Assembly: GCA_963794385.1 (NCBI GenBank)
Contig: CAWCDT010000013.1
Span: 1 to 64,000, forward strand
Source of the DNA: Gaiellasilicea sp963794385
GTDB lineage: Bacteria > Actinomycetota > Thermoleophilia > Gaiellales > Gaiellaceae
Direction of reading: 5' to 3'
DNA length: 64,000 nt
In this document: positions 7,747 through 15,607 of the stretch, in pieces
Layout of the letters: the number at the start of each line of letters is the position of its first letter
Position numbering within the stretch: position 1 is the first letter of the stretch
Translations under genes and position numbers: made by a program
The notes under the pieces: generated by a model
What the model was told of the DNA's origin: nothing
Databases searched by the model: none
The model's input: the letters and a program-made list of their open reading frames with translations, nothing else

Positions 7747-9056
7747 AGGTTCTCTCGGCCGACTGGCTGTTGCCGATCGAGGGAGAGCCGGTCGAGCGGG
7801 GCGCGCTCGCGATCGAGGCCGGCCGGATCGCGGCCGTGGGCACGATCGACGAGCTCGGCGCGGGCGAGCACTATCCGGAGGCAGCGATCGTGCCGGCCTT
7901 CGTGAACGCGCACACCCATCTCGAGTACGCCGTCTACGCCGGCTTCGGAGACGGTCTCTCGTTCGGCCCCTGGCTCTCGCTGCACATCGAGCGGAAGCAC
8001 CGGCTCGAGCGGGCCGACATGGAGGCGATCGCAAGACTCGGCGCCGCCGAATGTCTCCGCTCGGGAGTCGGCACGGTCGGGGACCTCGCCTTCTCGGGCG
8101 CGAGCGCCCATGCCTGCGCGCAGCTCGGGCTGCGGGCGATCGTCTATCTCGAGGTCTTCGGCAGCGATCCCGACGACGCGCTACGGCAGTTCGAGGAGAA
8201 GCGTGCGTACGTCGAGGCGGCGCTCTCGGACCGGGTGCGGCTCGGCGTCTCCCCGCACGCGCCCTACACGTGCTCGACCGAGGTCTACGCCGCGTGCGCC
8301 GGTCTCGGCCTTCCGGTGGCGACGCACCTGAACGAGAGCACCGACGAGCTCGACTGGCTGCTGCGCGGCGAGGGCCCGTGGCAGGCGGTCGGCGAGCTGC
8401 TGATCGACCCGGACGGGCAGAGCGGGATCCGCCGCCTCGCCGGCGCGGGGCTGCTCGACGAGCGTGTGGTCGCGGCTCACTGCGTCAAGGTCGACGAAGA
8501 GGAGATCCGGCTGCTCGCCGAGCGCCGGGTCGCGGTCGCACACTGCCCACGCTCGAATGCCCTGCTCGGCTGCGGGATCGCGCCGCTCGAAGCGCTTCGG
8601 GCGGCCGGGCTTCGCGTCGGCATCGGCACCGACGGCGTCTCCTCGGTCCCGTCGCACGACGTCTTCGAGGAGTTGCGCACGGTGATCTCGCTGGCCCGAG
8701 CCCGCTCGGAGCGCGCCGGCTCGATCACCGCCGGTGAGGCGCTCGAGCTGGCGACGCTCGGCGGCGCACGGGCGCTGGGGCTCGACGGCGAGATCGGCTC
8801 GCTCGTGCCCGGGAAGCGCGCCGACCTCGCGATCGTCACCATGTCGGGCTCGCCGTATCTACCATGGGAGGATCCCGCGGCGGCCGTGGTCTACGGAGGA
8901 ACACCGGAGCGCATCACGGCTACCCTGGTCGACGGCCAGACGAGGTACGAGAGAGGAGCATTCGAGTGGCACGAGTTGATCGACGCAGCGTCCGCAGCGC
9001 GCGGCCGCATGCTGGCGCAACCGCACGTCAGCGCCAGCGCGAGCGCCAGGCCGTAG
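7743..9056 (+). CDS. Amidohydrolase (S-adenosylhomocysteine/aminofutalosine deaminase-like)
   Basis: A 437-residue metal-dependent amidohydrolase of the TrzA/ATZ-SAH deaminase group. The metal ligands are visible: HTHLEY (~residue 59), the first His of the second pair in THLNES, HCVKVD, and the Asp in GIGTDGVSS. The substrate-side motif SPHAPYTCS is typical of deaminases for S-adenosylhomocysteine, methylthioadenosine or aminodeoxyfutalosine. Cyclic-imidic linkage hydrolysis is probable, but the exact substrate cannot be read. The GTG start overlaps the tatC stop. The last 91 bases overlap the next gene, whose ribosome binding site lies inside this coding region. Confidence 0.88.
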   Translation: MKVLSADWLLPIEGEPVERGALAIEAGRIAAVGTIDELGAGEHYPEAAIVPAFVNAHTHLEYAVYAGFGDGLSFGPWLSLHIERKHRLERADMEAIARLGAAECLRSGVGTVGDLAFSGASAHACAQLGLRAIVYLEVFGSDPDDALRQFEEKRAYVEAALSDRVRLGVSPHAPYTCSTEVYAACAGLGLPVATHLNESTDELDWLLRGEGPWQAVGELLIDPDGQSGIRRLAGAGLLDERVVAAHCVKVDEEEIRLLAERRVAVAHCPRSNALLGCGIAPLEALRAAGLRVGIGTDGVSSVPSHDVFEELRTVISLARARSERAGSITAGEALELATLGGARALGLDGEIGSLVPGKRADLAIVTMSGSPYLPWEDPAAAVVYGGTPERITATLVDGQTRYERGAFEWHELIDAASAARGRMLAQPHVSASASARP

Positions 9057-9826
9057 AAGACACGCTGTTCTTCTCACGGCTTCGCAGCCATGCGAAGTGG
9101 ATGTTCGTCTTCCTCGCCCTCGTCTTCGGGCTCGGCTTCGTCATCTTCGGGATCGGGTCCGACCAGGGAACCGGGATCGGCGACATCCTCCGCGACGGCG
9201 GCGCGTCGGGCAGCGGTGTCTCCGTCTCCGAGGCCCGCGAGCAGGTCGCGGAGAATCCCAAGAGCGCCGAGGCCCAGCGCAACCTCGCCACGGCCCTCCA
9301 GGAGGAGGGCGAGACCCAGGAGGCGATCACCGCGCTCAACCGCTACCTCGTCCTCGCGCCGACGGACCAGGACGCGCTGCGCGAGCTCGCGGGAGTCCAT
9401 CTCGCGCAAGGTGGCAGCTTCGCCCAGCAGGCGCAGGCCGAGCAGGTGCGCGCCAGCTTCCTCACGTTCGGCTCGACGTTCGGCGCCCCGCTCGAGCTCG
9501 GCAACGGGCGGACGCTCGACCCCGACCCGATCGATCAGGCGATCTCGACCCAGGCGAACCAGGTCATCAGCGACGCCTACACGAAGGCGCAGCAGTCGTT
9601 CCAGAGCGCGGTGGCGACGTACGAGAAGCTCGTGACCGTGGCGCCAAGTGATCCGAACGTCCAACTCGAGCTGGCACAGGCGGCCCAGCAGGCAGGCGAC
9701 TACGCGAGGGCAATCAGCGCCTACGAGAGCTTCCTGAAGCTCGCCCCGGACGACCCGAGCGCCGCGATCGTGAAGCAGCAGATCGCACAGCTGAAGGAAG
9801 CGCAGGCGCCTCCGGACTCGGGTTAG
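8966..9826 (+). CDS. Membrane-anchored tetratricopeptide protein
   Basis: A 286-residue protein with a basic N-terminus, a single transmembrane helix (KWMFVFLALVFGLGFVIFGI, ~residues 47-66) and a soluble part with TPR units (AEAQRNLATALQEEGETQEA; NVQLELAQAAQQAGDYARAI). The GTG start at 8966 is chosen because GAGAGGAG sits 8 bases upstream. This makes it overlap the amidohydrolase by 91 bases in another frame. It is probably a scaffold or assembly factor at the membrane surface. The region between the TPR units (FGSTFGAPLELGNGRTLD) is distinctive, but I do not recognise it. Confidence 0.82.
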   Translation: MARVDRRSVRSARPHAGATARQRQRERQAVEDTLFFSRLRSHAKWMFVFLALVFGLGFVIFGIGSDQGTGIGDILRDGGASGSGVSVSEAREQVAENPKSAEAQRNLATALQEEGETQEAITALNRYLVLAPTDQDALRELAGVHLAQGGSFAQQAQAEQVRASFLTFGSTFGAPLELGNGRTLDPDPIDQAISTQANQVISDAYTKAQQSFQSAVATYEKLVTVAPSDPNVQLELAQAAQQAGDYARAISAYESFLKLAPDDPSAAIVKQQIAQLKEAQAPPDSG

Positions 9827-9888
9827 ACTCACCCGCGGCCGGGAAGACCACGACAGATCCTGTCGGCGACCCCTGGGAGCATGCGCGC

Positions 9889-10239
9889 ATGAATTTCGAC
9901 GTCAACACCGAGAAGCTGAGTGACGACCAGTACGTGATCTCCCTTTCGGGCGAGGTGGATCTCTACACGGCGCCGGAGTTCAAGCAGCAGCTGCTCGAGG
10001 TGATCGACCAGGGCGGTCGCGACGTCGTCGTCGACCTGAGCAATACGACGTTCATCGACTCGACGACGCTCGGCGTGCTCGTCGGCGGGGTGAAGCGGCT
10101 CCGGGCGAACGACGGCCAGTTGTCGCTCGTGTGCAGCGACCGCAACATCACCAAGATCTTCGAGATCACGGGCCTCGACCGCGTCTTCACGATCCACCCG
10201 ACGCGCGAGGCCGCGGTCGGAACTGGATCCGCGGCCTAG
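9889..10239 (+). CDS. STAS-domain anti-anti-sigma factor
   Basis: A 116-residue single STAS domain of the SpoIIAA/RsbV type. It has the usual strand ISLSGEVDLYTAPEF, and the phosphoacceptor Ser lies in TTFIDSTTLGVLVGG (~residue 57). In family members the unphosphorylated form binds an anti-sigma kinase and frees a sigma factor. No RsbW-type kinase or partner sigma gene is adjacent; the neighbours are a TPR protein and a cytochrome c. The downstream cytochrome gene starts one base after this stop, which suggests co-transcription. The 62-bp gap upstream is a plausible promoter region. Confidence 0.9.
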   Translation: MNFDVNTEKLSDDQYVISLSGEVDLYTAPEFKQQLLEVIDQGGRDVVVDLSNTTFIDSTTLGVLVGGVKRLRANDGQLSLVCSDRNITKIFEITGLDRVFTIHPTREAAVGTGSAA

Positions 10240-10240
10240 C

Positions 10241-10936
10241 GTGAGCCTGCGCGGGCTGGTCGGCGCCTGCGCGGTACTGACCGCGGTTCTCGCAGCGACC
10301 GGCTGCGGCACGGAGGGGTTGCCCGAAGCAGGCGCAGGCGATGCGACACAGGGGAGGGAGCTCTTCATCGAGCACTGCGGGTCGTGTCACGTGCTGGCCG
10401 ATGCAGGCACGCGCGGGACGATCGGTCCGAACCTCGACGATGCTTTCCGCCAGTCCAGGGCCGACGGTCTCGGCGAGACGACGATCCAGTCGGTCGTCCG
10501 CGGCCAGATCTCCTACCCCGTCGAGGAGCCCCCGACGGGCCAGCCCGGAATGCCCGCGGACATCGTCACGGGCGAGGACGCGGATTCCGTGGCGGCCTAC
10601 GTCGCCTCCGTGGCCGCGTTGCCGGTTCGCTCGCAACCCGGCGGCGCGACGACCGGCGAAGGTGGAGGGACGACAACGGGTGAGGGCGAGGCGGGAGAGG
10701 CCCCCGACGGCGAGGCGATCTTCGCGGAGGCCGGCTGCGGAGGCTGCCACGTGCTCGAGGCGGCCGGCGCCAGCGGCACCGTCGGGCCCAACCTCGACGA
10801 CTCGCAGCCGCCCAAGGAGCTCGTAATCGAGCGCGTCACCAACGGCATGGGCGCGATGCCCGCCTTCAAGGACTCCTACTCGGCGGAGCAGATCGAGGCA
10901 GTCGCCGACTACGTCGTCGCGAACGCCGGCAAGTAG
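10241..10936 (+). CDS. Dihaem cytochrome c lipoprotein
   Basis: A 231-residue exported cytochrome with two class I haem domains: CGSCH (~residue 46) and CGGCH (~residue 167). Axial Met candidates are QPGMPADI and MGAMPAF. The signal peptide ends in the lipobox LAATGC, so the protein should be a lipoprotein on the outer face of the membrane. A Gly/Thr-rich linker (~residues 130-155) joins the domains. It probably passes electrons to the caa3 oxidase encoded 1.5-5.5 kb downstream on the other strand. The last 28 bases overlap the end of the transposase gene. The GTG start is one base after the STAS stop. Confidence 0.9.
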   Translation: MSLRGLVGACAVLTAVLAATGCGTEGLPEAGAGDATQGRELFIEHCGSCHVLADAGTRGTIGPNLDDAFRQSRADGLGETTIQSVVRGQISYPVEEPPTGQPGMPADIVTGEDADSVAAYVASVAALPVRSQPGGATTGEGGGTTTGEGEAGEAPDGEAIFAEAGCGGCHVLEAAGASGTVGPNLDDSQPPKELVIERVTNGMGAMPAFKDSYSAEQIEAVADYVVANAGK

Positions 10937-11428
10937 CCGTCCCGGTAGGACGTGTCGGGGCCAGGACCCCACATGTCCGCAATGGCCGGGTTGAGCCGCC
11001 GTGCGTAGCTGCTCCACGGCCACTGTTCCGGACGCTCACAGAGTCCGGCCGTGACGGGATTGAGAGCGACGTACTGGAGACAGTTCGACCAGTAGTCGTC
11101 GGTGTCGACGAGCTTCGCCTTGATACCGGCCCTGCACGAGCGCACCACGCCTCCCGTGGCGTTCGTTGAACTCGTCCACGTACGGGCTCATCAGACGGCA
11201 CATGCCGGCAGGGAGCGTCGGATACGGCGTCTGAATCACGAGATGCACGTGATTCGTCATCAGGCAGTAGTCGTGCAGAATCCAGCGAGCCCAGCGGACC
11301 GCCGCACTCAGGAGGTCGAAGAAGGCGCCGTAGTCCGCGTTCTCTAGAAAGAAGACCTCCGCGTCGGTCGCACGATGCGTGACGTGCCAGACGCCATTCG
11401 GAACATGCACACGCGGTGGACGAGGCAC
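10909..11428 (-). pseudogene. RAYT-type (REP-associated) Y1 transposase, frameshifted
   Basis: A Y1_Tnp/IS200-like HUH transposase related to REP-associated tyrosine transposases. It shows the N-terminal GVWHVTHRATD, the metal-binding HUH motif TNHVHLVIQ, and in another frame the C-terminal family signature YWSNCLQYVALNPVTAGL ... PWSSY. A frame change near 11120 is needed, just after GRYQ, so the gene looks inactivated or misread. The catalytic Tyr is expected soon after GRY in this family. The GTG start at 11428 was chosen from the family N-terminus. A 24-25 base sequence lies in inverted orientation at both ends of the gene, and the downstream copy encodes the protein's last residues. Confidence 0.8.
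10948..10972. repeat. Left inverted repeat of RAYT element
   Basis: The run GGACGTGTCGGGGCCAGGAC followed by CCCAC is the reverse complement of the copy at 11483-11506 apart from one extra base. The two copies flank the transposase open reading frame. This one lies inside its 3' end and 12 bp beyond the cytochrome c stop. Confidence 0.75.
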
Positions 11429-11482
11429 GCTGTGAAGTTAGCTGCGGTCAGCTCGCCTCCGATAGTGGCGCTTCCGGACGTG

Positions 11483-11506
11483 GTGGGTCCTGGCCCCGAC
11501 ACGTCC
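11483..11506. repeat. Right inverted repeat of RAYT element
   Basis: The sequence GTGGGTCCTGGCCCCGACAC plus GTCC mirrors the left copy with a single-base length difference. It lies about 55 bp upstream of the transposase start and close to the 3' end of the oxidase operon (stop at 11530). RAYT proteins normally act on such short palindromic repeats. Confidence 0.75.
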
Positions 11507-11529
11507 CGCGCGGACGCGTCGGACTCGGC

Positions 11530-12180
11530 CTAAGCGTCTGCGGCGGTTGCTTCGAGGTCGACGACGACGTGCGTGATCGTGACGTCGAAGCGGTCGCGGG
11601 CGGAGCCGACGACGTTGCGCTCGAGCCAGTTCGAGCGGCCCTCGGGGTGCGTCGAGATCACGATCTCGTCCGCCCCGAACGTCCGCAACGCATCCTCCAT
11701 CGCCTGCAGCGGGTCGCCGTCACCCACCTCGCCGCGCGCATGGACGCCGTACTCCCGGAGTCGGGCGAGGCTCCGGTCGAGGCGCTGCTGTGCAGCAGCG
11801 CGCGCGCCGTCCTCGTCGGAGGCCCAGTGCCGGACGGCGGAGTTGAGCGCGGGGCAGACGACGAGGATCTGCTCGCGTACACCCTCCGCCTTTCTGCGCA
11901 GGATCGCCAGCAGCTCGTCGCCGCCCACGGTCTCGTTCGCGATCACCAGGATCCGGCGCTCGTCCTCGCCGCCGATGTGCGGCACCACGGTCTTGACGAC
12001 GGGCTCGTTCGAGCGCGCCCGCATCCACAGCCCGATGCCAACGGCGGTCAGCGCCGCGAAGACGACCACGCCGAGCCAGGTCGCGATCGAGGCGGCGACG
12101 ACGATCAGCGCGAAATACCCGACCGTGATCAGCAGGAAGCGATAGGCCTCTGCTTCGCTCCGGAACGGATTGCGCGCCAT
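11530..12180 (-). CDS. Membrane protein with Usp-like 'VANET' domain, oxidase operon
   Basis: A 216-residue protein. Two N-terminal transmembrane helices (FLLITVGYFALIVVAASIAT; LGVVVFAALTAVGIGLWM, residues ~14-52) precede a ~145-residue alpha/beta domain. That domain starts RRILVIANETVGGDELL and includes ILVVCPALN, LARLREYGVHARGEV and EIVISTHPEGRSNWLERN. The same domain occurs twice in the protein encoded at 12795-13646. The fold suggests the universal stress/HUP class, but the usual ATP loop is not evident. It sits 12 bp after ctaE, where a small subunit IV (CtaF) is found in many actinobacterial oxidase operons; the two helices are compatible with such a role, but this is inference. Confidence 0.8.
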   Translation of the reverse strand: MARNPFRSEAEAYRFLLITVGYFALIVVAASIATWLGVVVFAALTAVGIGLWMRARSNEPVVKTVVPHIGGEDERRILVIANETVGGDELLAILRRKAEGVREQILVVCPALNSAVRHWASDEDGARAAAQQRLDRSLARLREYGVHARGEVGDGDPLQAMEDALRTFGADEIVISTHPEGRSNWLERNVVGSARDRFDVTITHVVVDLEATAADA

Positions 12181-12192
12181 CTGGTGCCGTCC

Positions 12193-12798
12193 TCAGATCA
12201 GATAGATCGTCGAATACACCACGATCCACATTACGTCGACGAAGTGCCAGTAGATTCCTGGGATCTCGACACCGTGGTGGTGCTCGGCAGTGTAGTGGCC
12301 GCGGAACGCGCGTAGCGTGGCCATTCCGAGCAGGGTCAGGCCCACGAAGACGTGCGCCCCGTGCAACCCGGTGAGGCCGAAGAAGATGGTGCCGAAGGCC
12401 CCGTCCGACGGGTTGAAGCCGATGCGCGCGTACTCGAGCATCTGCGTGAGCAGGAAGGTGAGGCCCATCAGGAACGTGAGCACGAGGCCGGCCTTCATGC
12501 CCGCGCGGTTGCCGCGCTTGATCGACTGGAGCGCCCAGTGCATCGTGAAGCTCGAGGTGAGCAGGATCGCCGTGTTCACGCCGGCGACGAAGACGGGCAG
12601 GTGGAACGGCGGCAGCGGCCACGGATGCGCCTCGGGGTTGACGACACGGATGAAGAAGTAGGCCGTGAAGAAGGCGCCGAAGAGCATCGCCTCCGAGGCA
12701 ATGAAGAGGAACATGCCGAGGATCGGCGCGTCGACGCGCGAGCTCTTGTTCGCGATCGGCGGGCCGTGATGGGCGGGAACGTCCGCGTGCGCGCTCAC
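12193..12798 (-). CDS. ctaE: Cytochrome c oxidase subunit III
   Basis: A 201-residue CtaE with five predicted helices, as in the shorter bacterial subunit III. Recognisable segments are LGMFLFIASEAMLFGAFFTA (Glu in the membrane, ~residue 35), FGLTGLHGAHVFVGL (~140) and the C-terminal IYWHFVDVMWIVVY, which is diagnostic. Subunit III stabilises proton uptake in haem-copper oxidases. The GTG start overlaps the stop of the tandem Usp-like gene (GTGA), so that unrelated protein is co-translated with it. It belongs to the minus-strand ctaC-ctaD operon. Confidence 0.95.
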   Translation of the reverse strand: MSAHADVPAHHGPPIANKSSRVDAPILGMFLFIASEAMLFGAFFTAYFFIRVVNPEAHPWPLPPFHLPVFVAGVNTAILLTSSFTMHWALQSIKRGNRAGMKAGLVLTFLMGLTFLLTQMLEYARIGFNPSDGAFGTIFFGLTGLHGAHVFVGLTLLGMATLRAFRGHYTAEHHHGVEIPGIYWHFVDVMWIVVYSTIYLI

Positions 12799-13646
12799 GA
12801 CGACGTCTCCGACAGAGCCGCCGGCTCGACGACGACGTGCTCGACGGGCAGCTTCGACTCGCTCCGCAGCCGTCCCACCAGGTCGCGGCGGAGCCACGAC
12901 GAGCCCTTCTGCTCCGGGAAGGTGGAGACGAGGATCGAGTCGACGCGCTCGTCGCGGACGGCGTGCATCGCAGCCGTGAACGGGTCCGGGTGCGCGACCT
13001 GGCCGTGCGCCTCGATCCCCTCCGAGCGGAGCCGCGCCAGCGCCCGGCGCAGGCGCTCCTCCGCCTCGGGATGAGAGCCCTGGTCGGGATCGCTCTGCGG
13101 ACAGATGATCAGGAACACCGCCCGCGGGTTCGTGCGGGCCCGCTCCCGGATCCGGGCGAGCAACGGCTCGCCGAGCACGGTCTCGTTCGCGACCACGAGC
13201 ACGTTCTCCGCGCCGGTGCGTGACGCGACGTCGGAGACGACGTGCTCGACCGGGATCGAGCCGGCCGCCTTGCGGATCTCCTCGAGCAGGTTGCGCCGAC
13301 GCCAGCCCGACTTGTCGTCCGGGTGGGTCGAAACGATGAGCTCGTCCGGCCGCTCGGTCGCGATCGCGTCCTTCACAGCGGTCAGCGGCTCGTTGTCGAC
13401 CACGTGGCCGTCGGCCGAGATCCCGGCCTCGCGGAGCTTTGCGAGCGTGCGGTCGAGCCGGCGGCCCGCCGAGGCGCGGCGCGTGTTCTCGTAGACCACA
13501 TACCCCTCGCGCGGCTCGTTCACCGGCGCGATCACGGTCACGAGCGCGTCGACGCCCTCGACCCGCTTCCGCACCGCGTCGAGCAGCTCGTCCCCCGTTA
13601 GCGTCTCGTTGGCGACGACGAGGATCCGACGTTGGCCGTCGCTCAC
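12795..13646 (-). CDS. Tandem Usp-like 'VANET' domain protein between ctaD and ctaE
   Basis: A 283-residue soluble protein made of two homologous halves. Half 1 starts RRILVVANETLTGDELLDAV and contains LAKLREAGISADGHVVDNEP and ELIVSTHPDDKSGWRRRN. Half 2 starts ENVLVVANETVLGEPLLARI and contains LARLRSEGIEAHGQVAHPDP and SILVSTFPEQKGSSWLRRD. Each half reads as an alpha/beta Usp/HUP-like sandwich. Its start overlaps the ctaD stop and its stop overlaps the ctaE start, both as GTGA, so it is locked into the oxidase operon. The conserved STxP...S.W.RR block in each repeat may bind a nucleotide or phosphate; that is inference. I know of no named family that fits exactly. Confidence 0.85.
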   Translation of the reverse strand: MSDGQRRILVVANETLTGDELLDAVRKRVEGVDALVTVIAPVNEPREGYVVYENTRRASAGRRLDRTLAKLREAGISADGHVVDNEPLTAVKDAIATERPDELIVSTHPDDKSGWRRRNLLEEIRKAAGSIPVEHVVSDVASRTGAENVLVVANETVLGEPLLARIRERARTNPRAVFLIICPQSDPDQGSHPEAEERLRRALARLRSEGIEAHGQVAHPDPFTAAMHAVRDERVDSILVSTFPEQKGSSWLRRDLVGRLRSESKLPVEHVVVEPAALSETSS

Positions 13647-15604
13647 CGCACAACCTCCTCGTCCGCGCGCTCCGGGACGGCCACGTGGCCGTTCCCGCCT
13701 CGCAGGACGGCGTGCCTGGCGCCGCGGACGCCGTACTCGTACGGGCTGCCGACGACCTGCGGGATCTCGTCGAAGTTGAACACCGGCGGCGGCGAGGAAA
13801 CCTGCCACTCGAGCGTCAGCGCGCGCCACGGGTTGGAGGGCGCGCGCGGGCCACGTGCCCAGCTGACGATCACGTTGTAGAAGAAGACGATCGTCGACGC
13901 GCCGAGCAGGAACGAGAAGATCGAGATGACCATGTTCCAGTCGGCGAACTGCGAGTCGTAGTCGGCGACCCGGCGCGGCATCCCCTGCAGGCCGACCCAG
14001 TGCATCGGGAAGAAAGTGCCGTTGAAGCCGATGAACGCGAGCCAGAAGTGGAGCTTGCCGAGCCGCTCGGAGTACATCCGGCCGGTCATCTTCGGGAACC
14101 AGTAGTAGATCCCGGCGAAGATCGTGAAGACCGAGCCGCCGAAGAGCACGTAGTGGATGTGCGCGACGATGAAGTACGTGTCCGAGGCGGCGATGTCGAT
14201 CGGCACCGACGCGAGGAAGATGCCCGAGAGGCCGCCGAGCACGAACATGGAGAGGAAGCCGAGCGCGAACAGCATCGGCGTTCGGAAGTGCAGCTTGCCC
14301 TCCCACATCGTCGCTAACCAGGAGAACACCTTGATCCCGGTCGGGACGGCGATGATCATCGACGTCACCATCATCGGCACGCGCAGCCACGGCGCCATCC
14401 CGGCGACGAACATGTGGTGCGCCCAGACCGAGAAGCCGAGCACGAGGATCGCCATCAGCGAGAGCGCCATCAGCCGGTAGCCGAAGATCGGCTTGCGGCT
14501 CATCACCGCGATCACCTCGGAGATGATCCCGAACCCGGGCAGCATCATGATGTAGACGGCCGGGTGCGAGTAGAACCAGAAGATGTGCTGGTAGCCGAGC
14601 ACGTAGCCGCCCTCGGCGACGTTGAAGAAGTTCGTGTGCATCACCCGGTCGAACATGACGAAGAACTGCGAGCCGGCGATGAACGGCGTCGCGATCACGA
14701 CGAGCAGTGACGTCGTGAAGTTCGCCCACACGAGCAGCGGCATGCGCCAGAACGTCATCCCCGGCGCCCGCATCGTGATGATCGTGACCAGGAAGTTGAG
14801 CGCCGTCATGATCGACGAGGCGCCGGCCCACTGGACGCCCATGTTGAAGAAGACTTGGCCCATGGGCTGCTCGGTGGCGAGCGGCGCGTAGCTCGTCCAC
14901 CCGGTCGCGAAGGCGCCGCCCGGTGCGAGAAAGGCGGCGAGGAACATGATCCCGGCGATCGGCAGAAGCCAGTACGAGAGGGCGTTCAGGCGCGGGAAGG
15001 CCATGTCCGGCGCGCCGAGCATCAGCGGCACGGCGAAGTTCGCGAGCCCCGCGAACGCCGGGATGATGAAGAGGAAGATCATCAACGCGGCGTGCTCGGA
15101 CACGAGCCCGTTGAAGGTCTGCGTGTCCACGAACTGCATGTCCGGCTGGGCGAGCTCGGCGCGGAAGATCATCGCCAGCAGGCCGCCGACGACGAAGAAG
15201 AAGAACGTCGTCACGAGGTACTGGACGCCGATCACCTTGTGGTCGGTGTTGACCTTGAAGTAGTCCCGCCAGCTGTAGGCGCCGTGCCCGGAGTGGTCCT
15301 CCTCGCGCGTCGGGCGACCGGAGATGTAGTAGAGCCAGTAGTCGAACGAGCCGATGCCGGCGAGGAAGCCCACCGGCGCGAGCGTCAGCGAGGCGACGAC
15401 GGTGATGACCGTCCAGTCCCAGGTCGGGTCGTAGCCGCCGAGCCAGCGGAAGAAGCCGACGATGCCTGTACCGATCAGCCAGAAGAGCGGCGTGATCCAC
15501 GCCGCCCGGATCAAGCCGGGACGAGTCAGGTGCTCCGTGCCATGCCGCGGCGGCGCCGGAGCGTGTCCGTGGACCTCGTGCTGGGTGTCGGCGATCTCGG
15601 TCAC
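13643..15604 (-). CDS. ctaD: Cytochrome c oxidase subunit I (A2-type haem-copper oxidase)
   Basis: The 653-residue catalytic subunit. Helix II haem ligand: SEHAALMIFLFIIP; CuB/helix VI: HIFWFYSHPAVYIMMLPGFG; helix X haem ligands: VAHIHYVLFGG. Helix VI has YSHPAV rather than xGHPEV, the mark of type A2 oxidases that lack the D-channel glutamate. The cross-linked Tyr (HPAVY) is present. Compared with a ~550-residue CtaD there is an extra ~115-residue N-terminal part with two hydrophobic segments (ITPLFWLIGTGIVGFF; VASLTLAPVGFLAGIGSF) before the normal DHKVIGVQYL start. The stop overlaps the tandem Usp-like gene. Reduces O2 with proton pumping in the plasma membrane. Confidence 0.96.
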   Translation of the reverse strand: MTEIADTQHEVHGHAPAPPRHGTEHLTRPGLIRAAWITPLFWLIGTGIVGFFRWLGGYDPTWDWTVITVVASLTLAPVGFLAGIGSFDYWLYYISGRPTREEDHSGHGAYSWRDYFKVNTDHKVIGVQYLVTTFFFFVVGGLLAMIFRAELAQPDMQFVDTQTFNGLVSEHAALMIFLFIIPAFAGLANFAVPLMLGAPDMAFPRLNALSYWLLPIAGIMFLAAFLAPGGAFATGWTSYAPLATEQPMGQVFFNMGVQWAGASSIMTALNFLVTIITMRAPGMTFWRMPLLVWANFTTSLLVVIATPFIAGSQFFVMFDRVMHTNFFNVAEGGYVLGYQHIFWFYSHPAVYIMMLPGFGIISEVIAVMSRKPIFGYRLMALSLMAILVLGFSVWAHHMFVAGMAPWLRVPMMVTSMIIAVPTGIKVFSWLATMWEGKLHFRTPMLFALGFLSMFVLGGLSGIFLASVPIDIAASDTYFIVAHIHYVLFGGSVFTIFAGIYYWFPKMTGRMYSERLGKLHFWLAFIGFNGTFFPMHWVGLQGMPRRVADYDSQFADWNMVISIFSFLLGASTIVFFYNVIVSWARGPRAPSNPWRALTLEWQVSSPPPVFNFDEIPQVVGSPYEYGVRGARHAVLRGGNGHVAVPERADEEVVR

Positions 15605-15607
15605 TCG

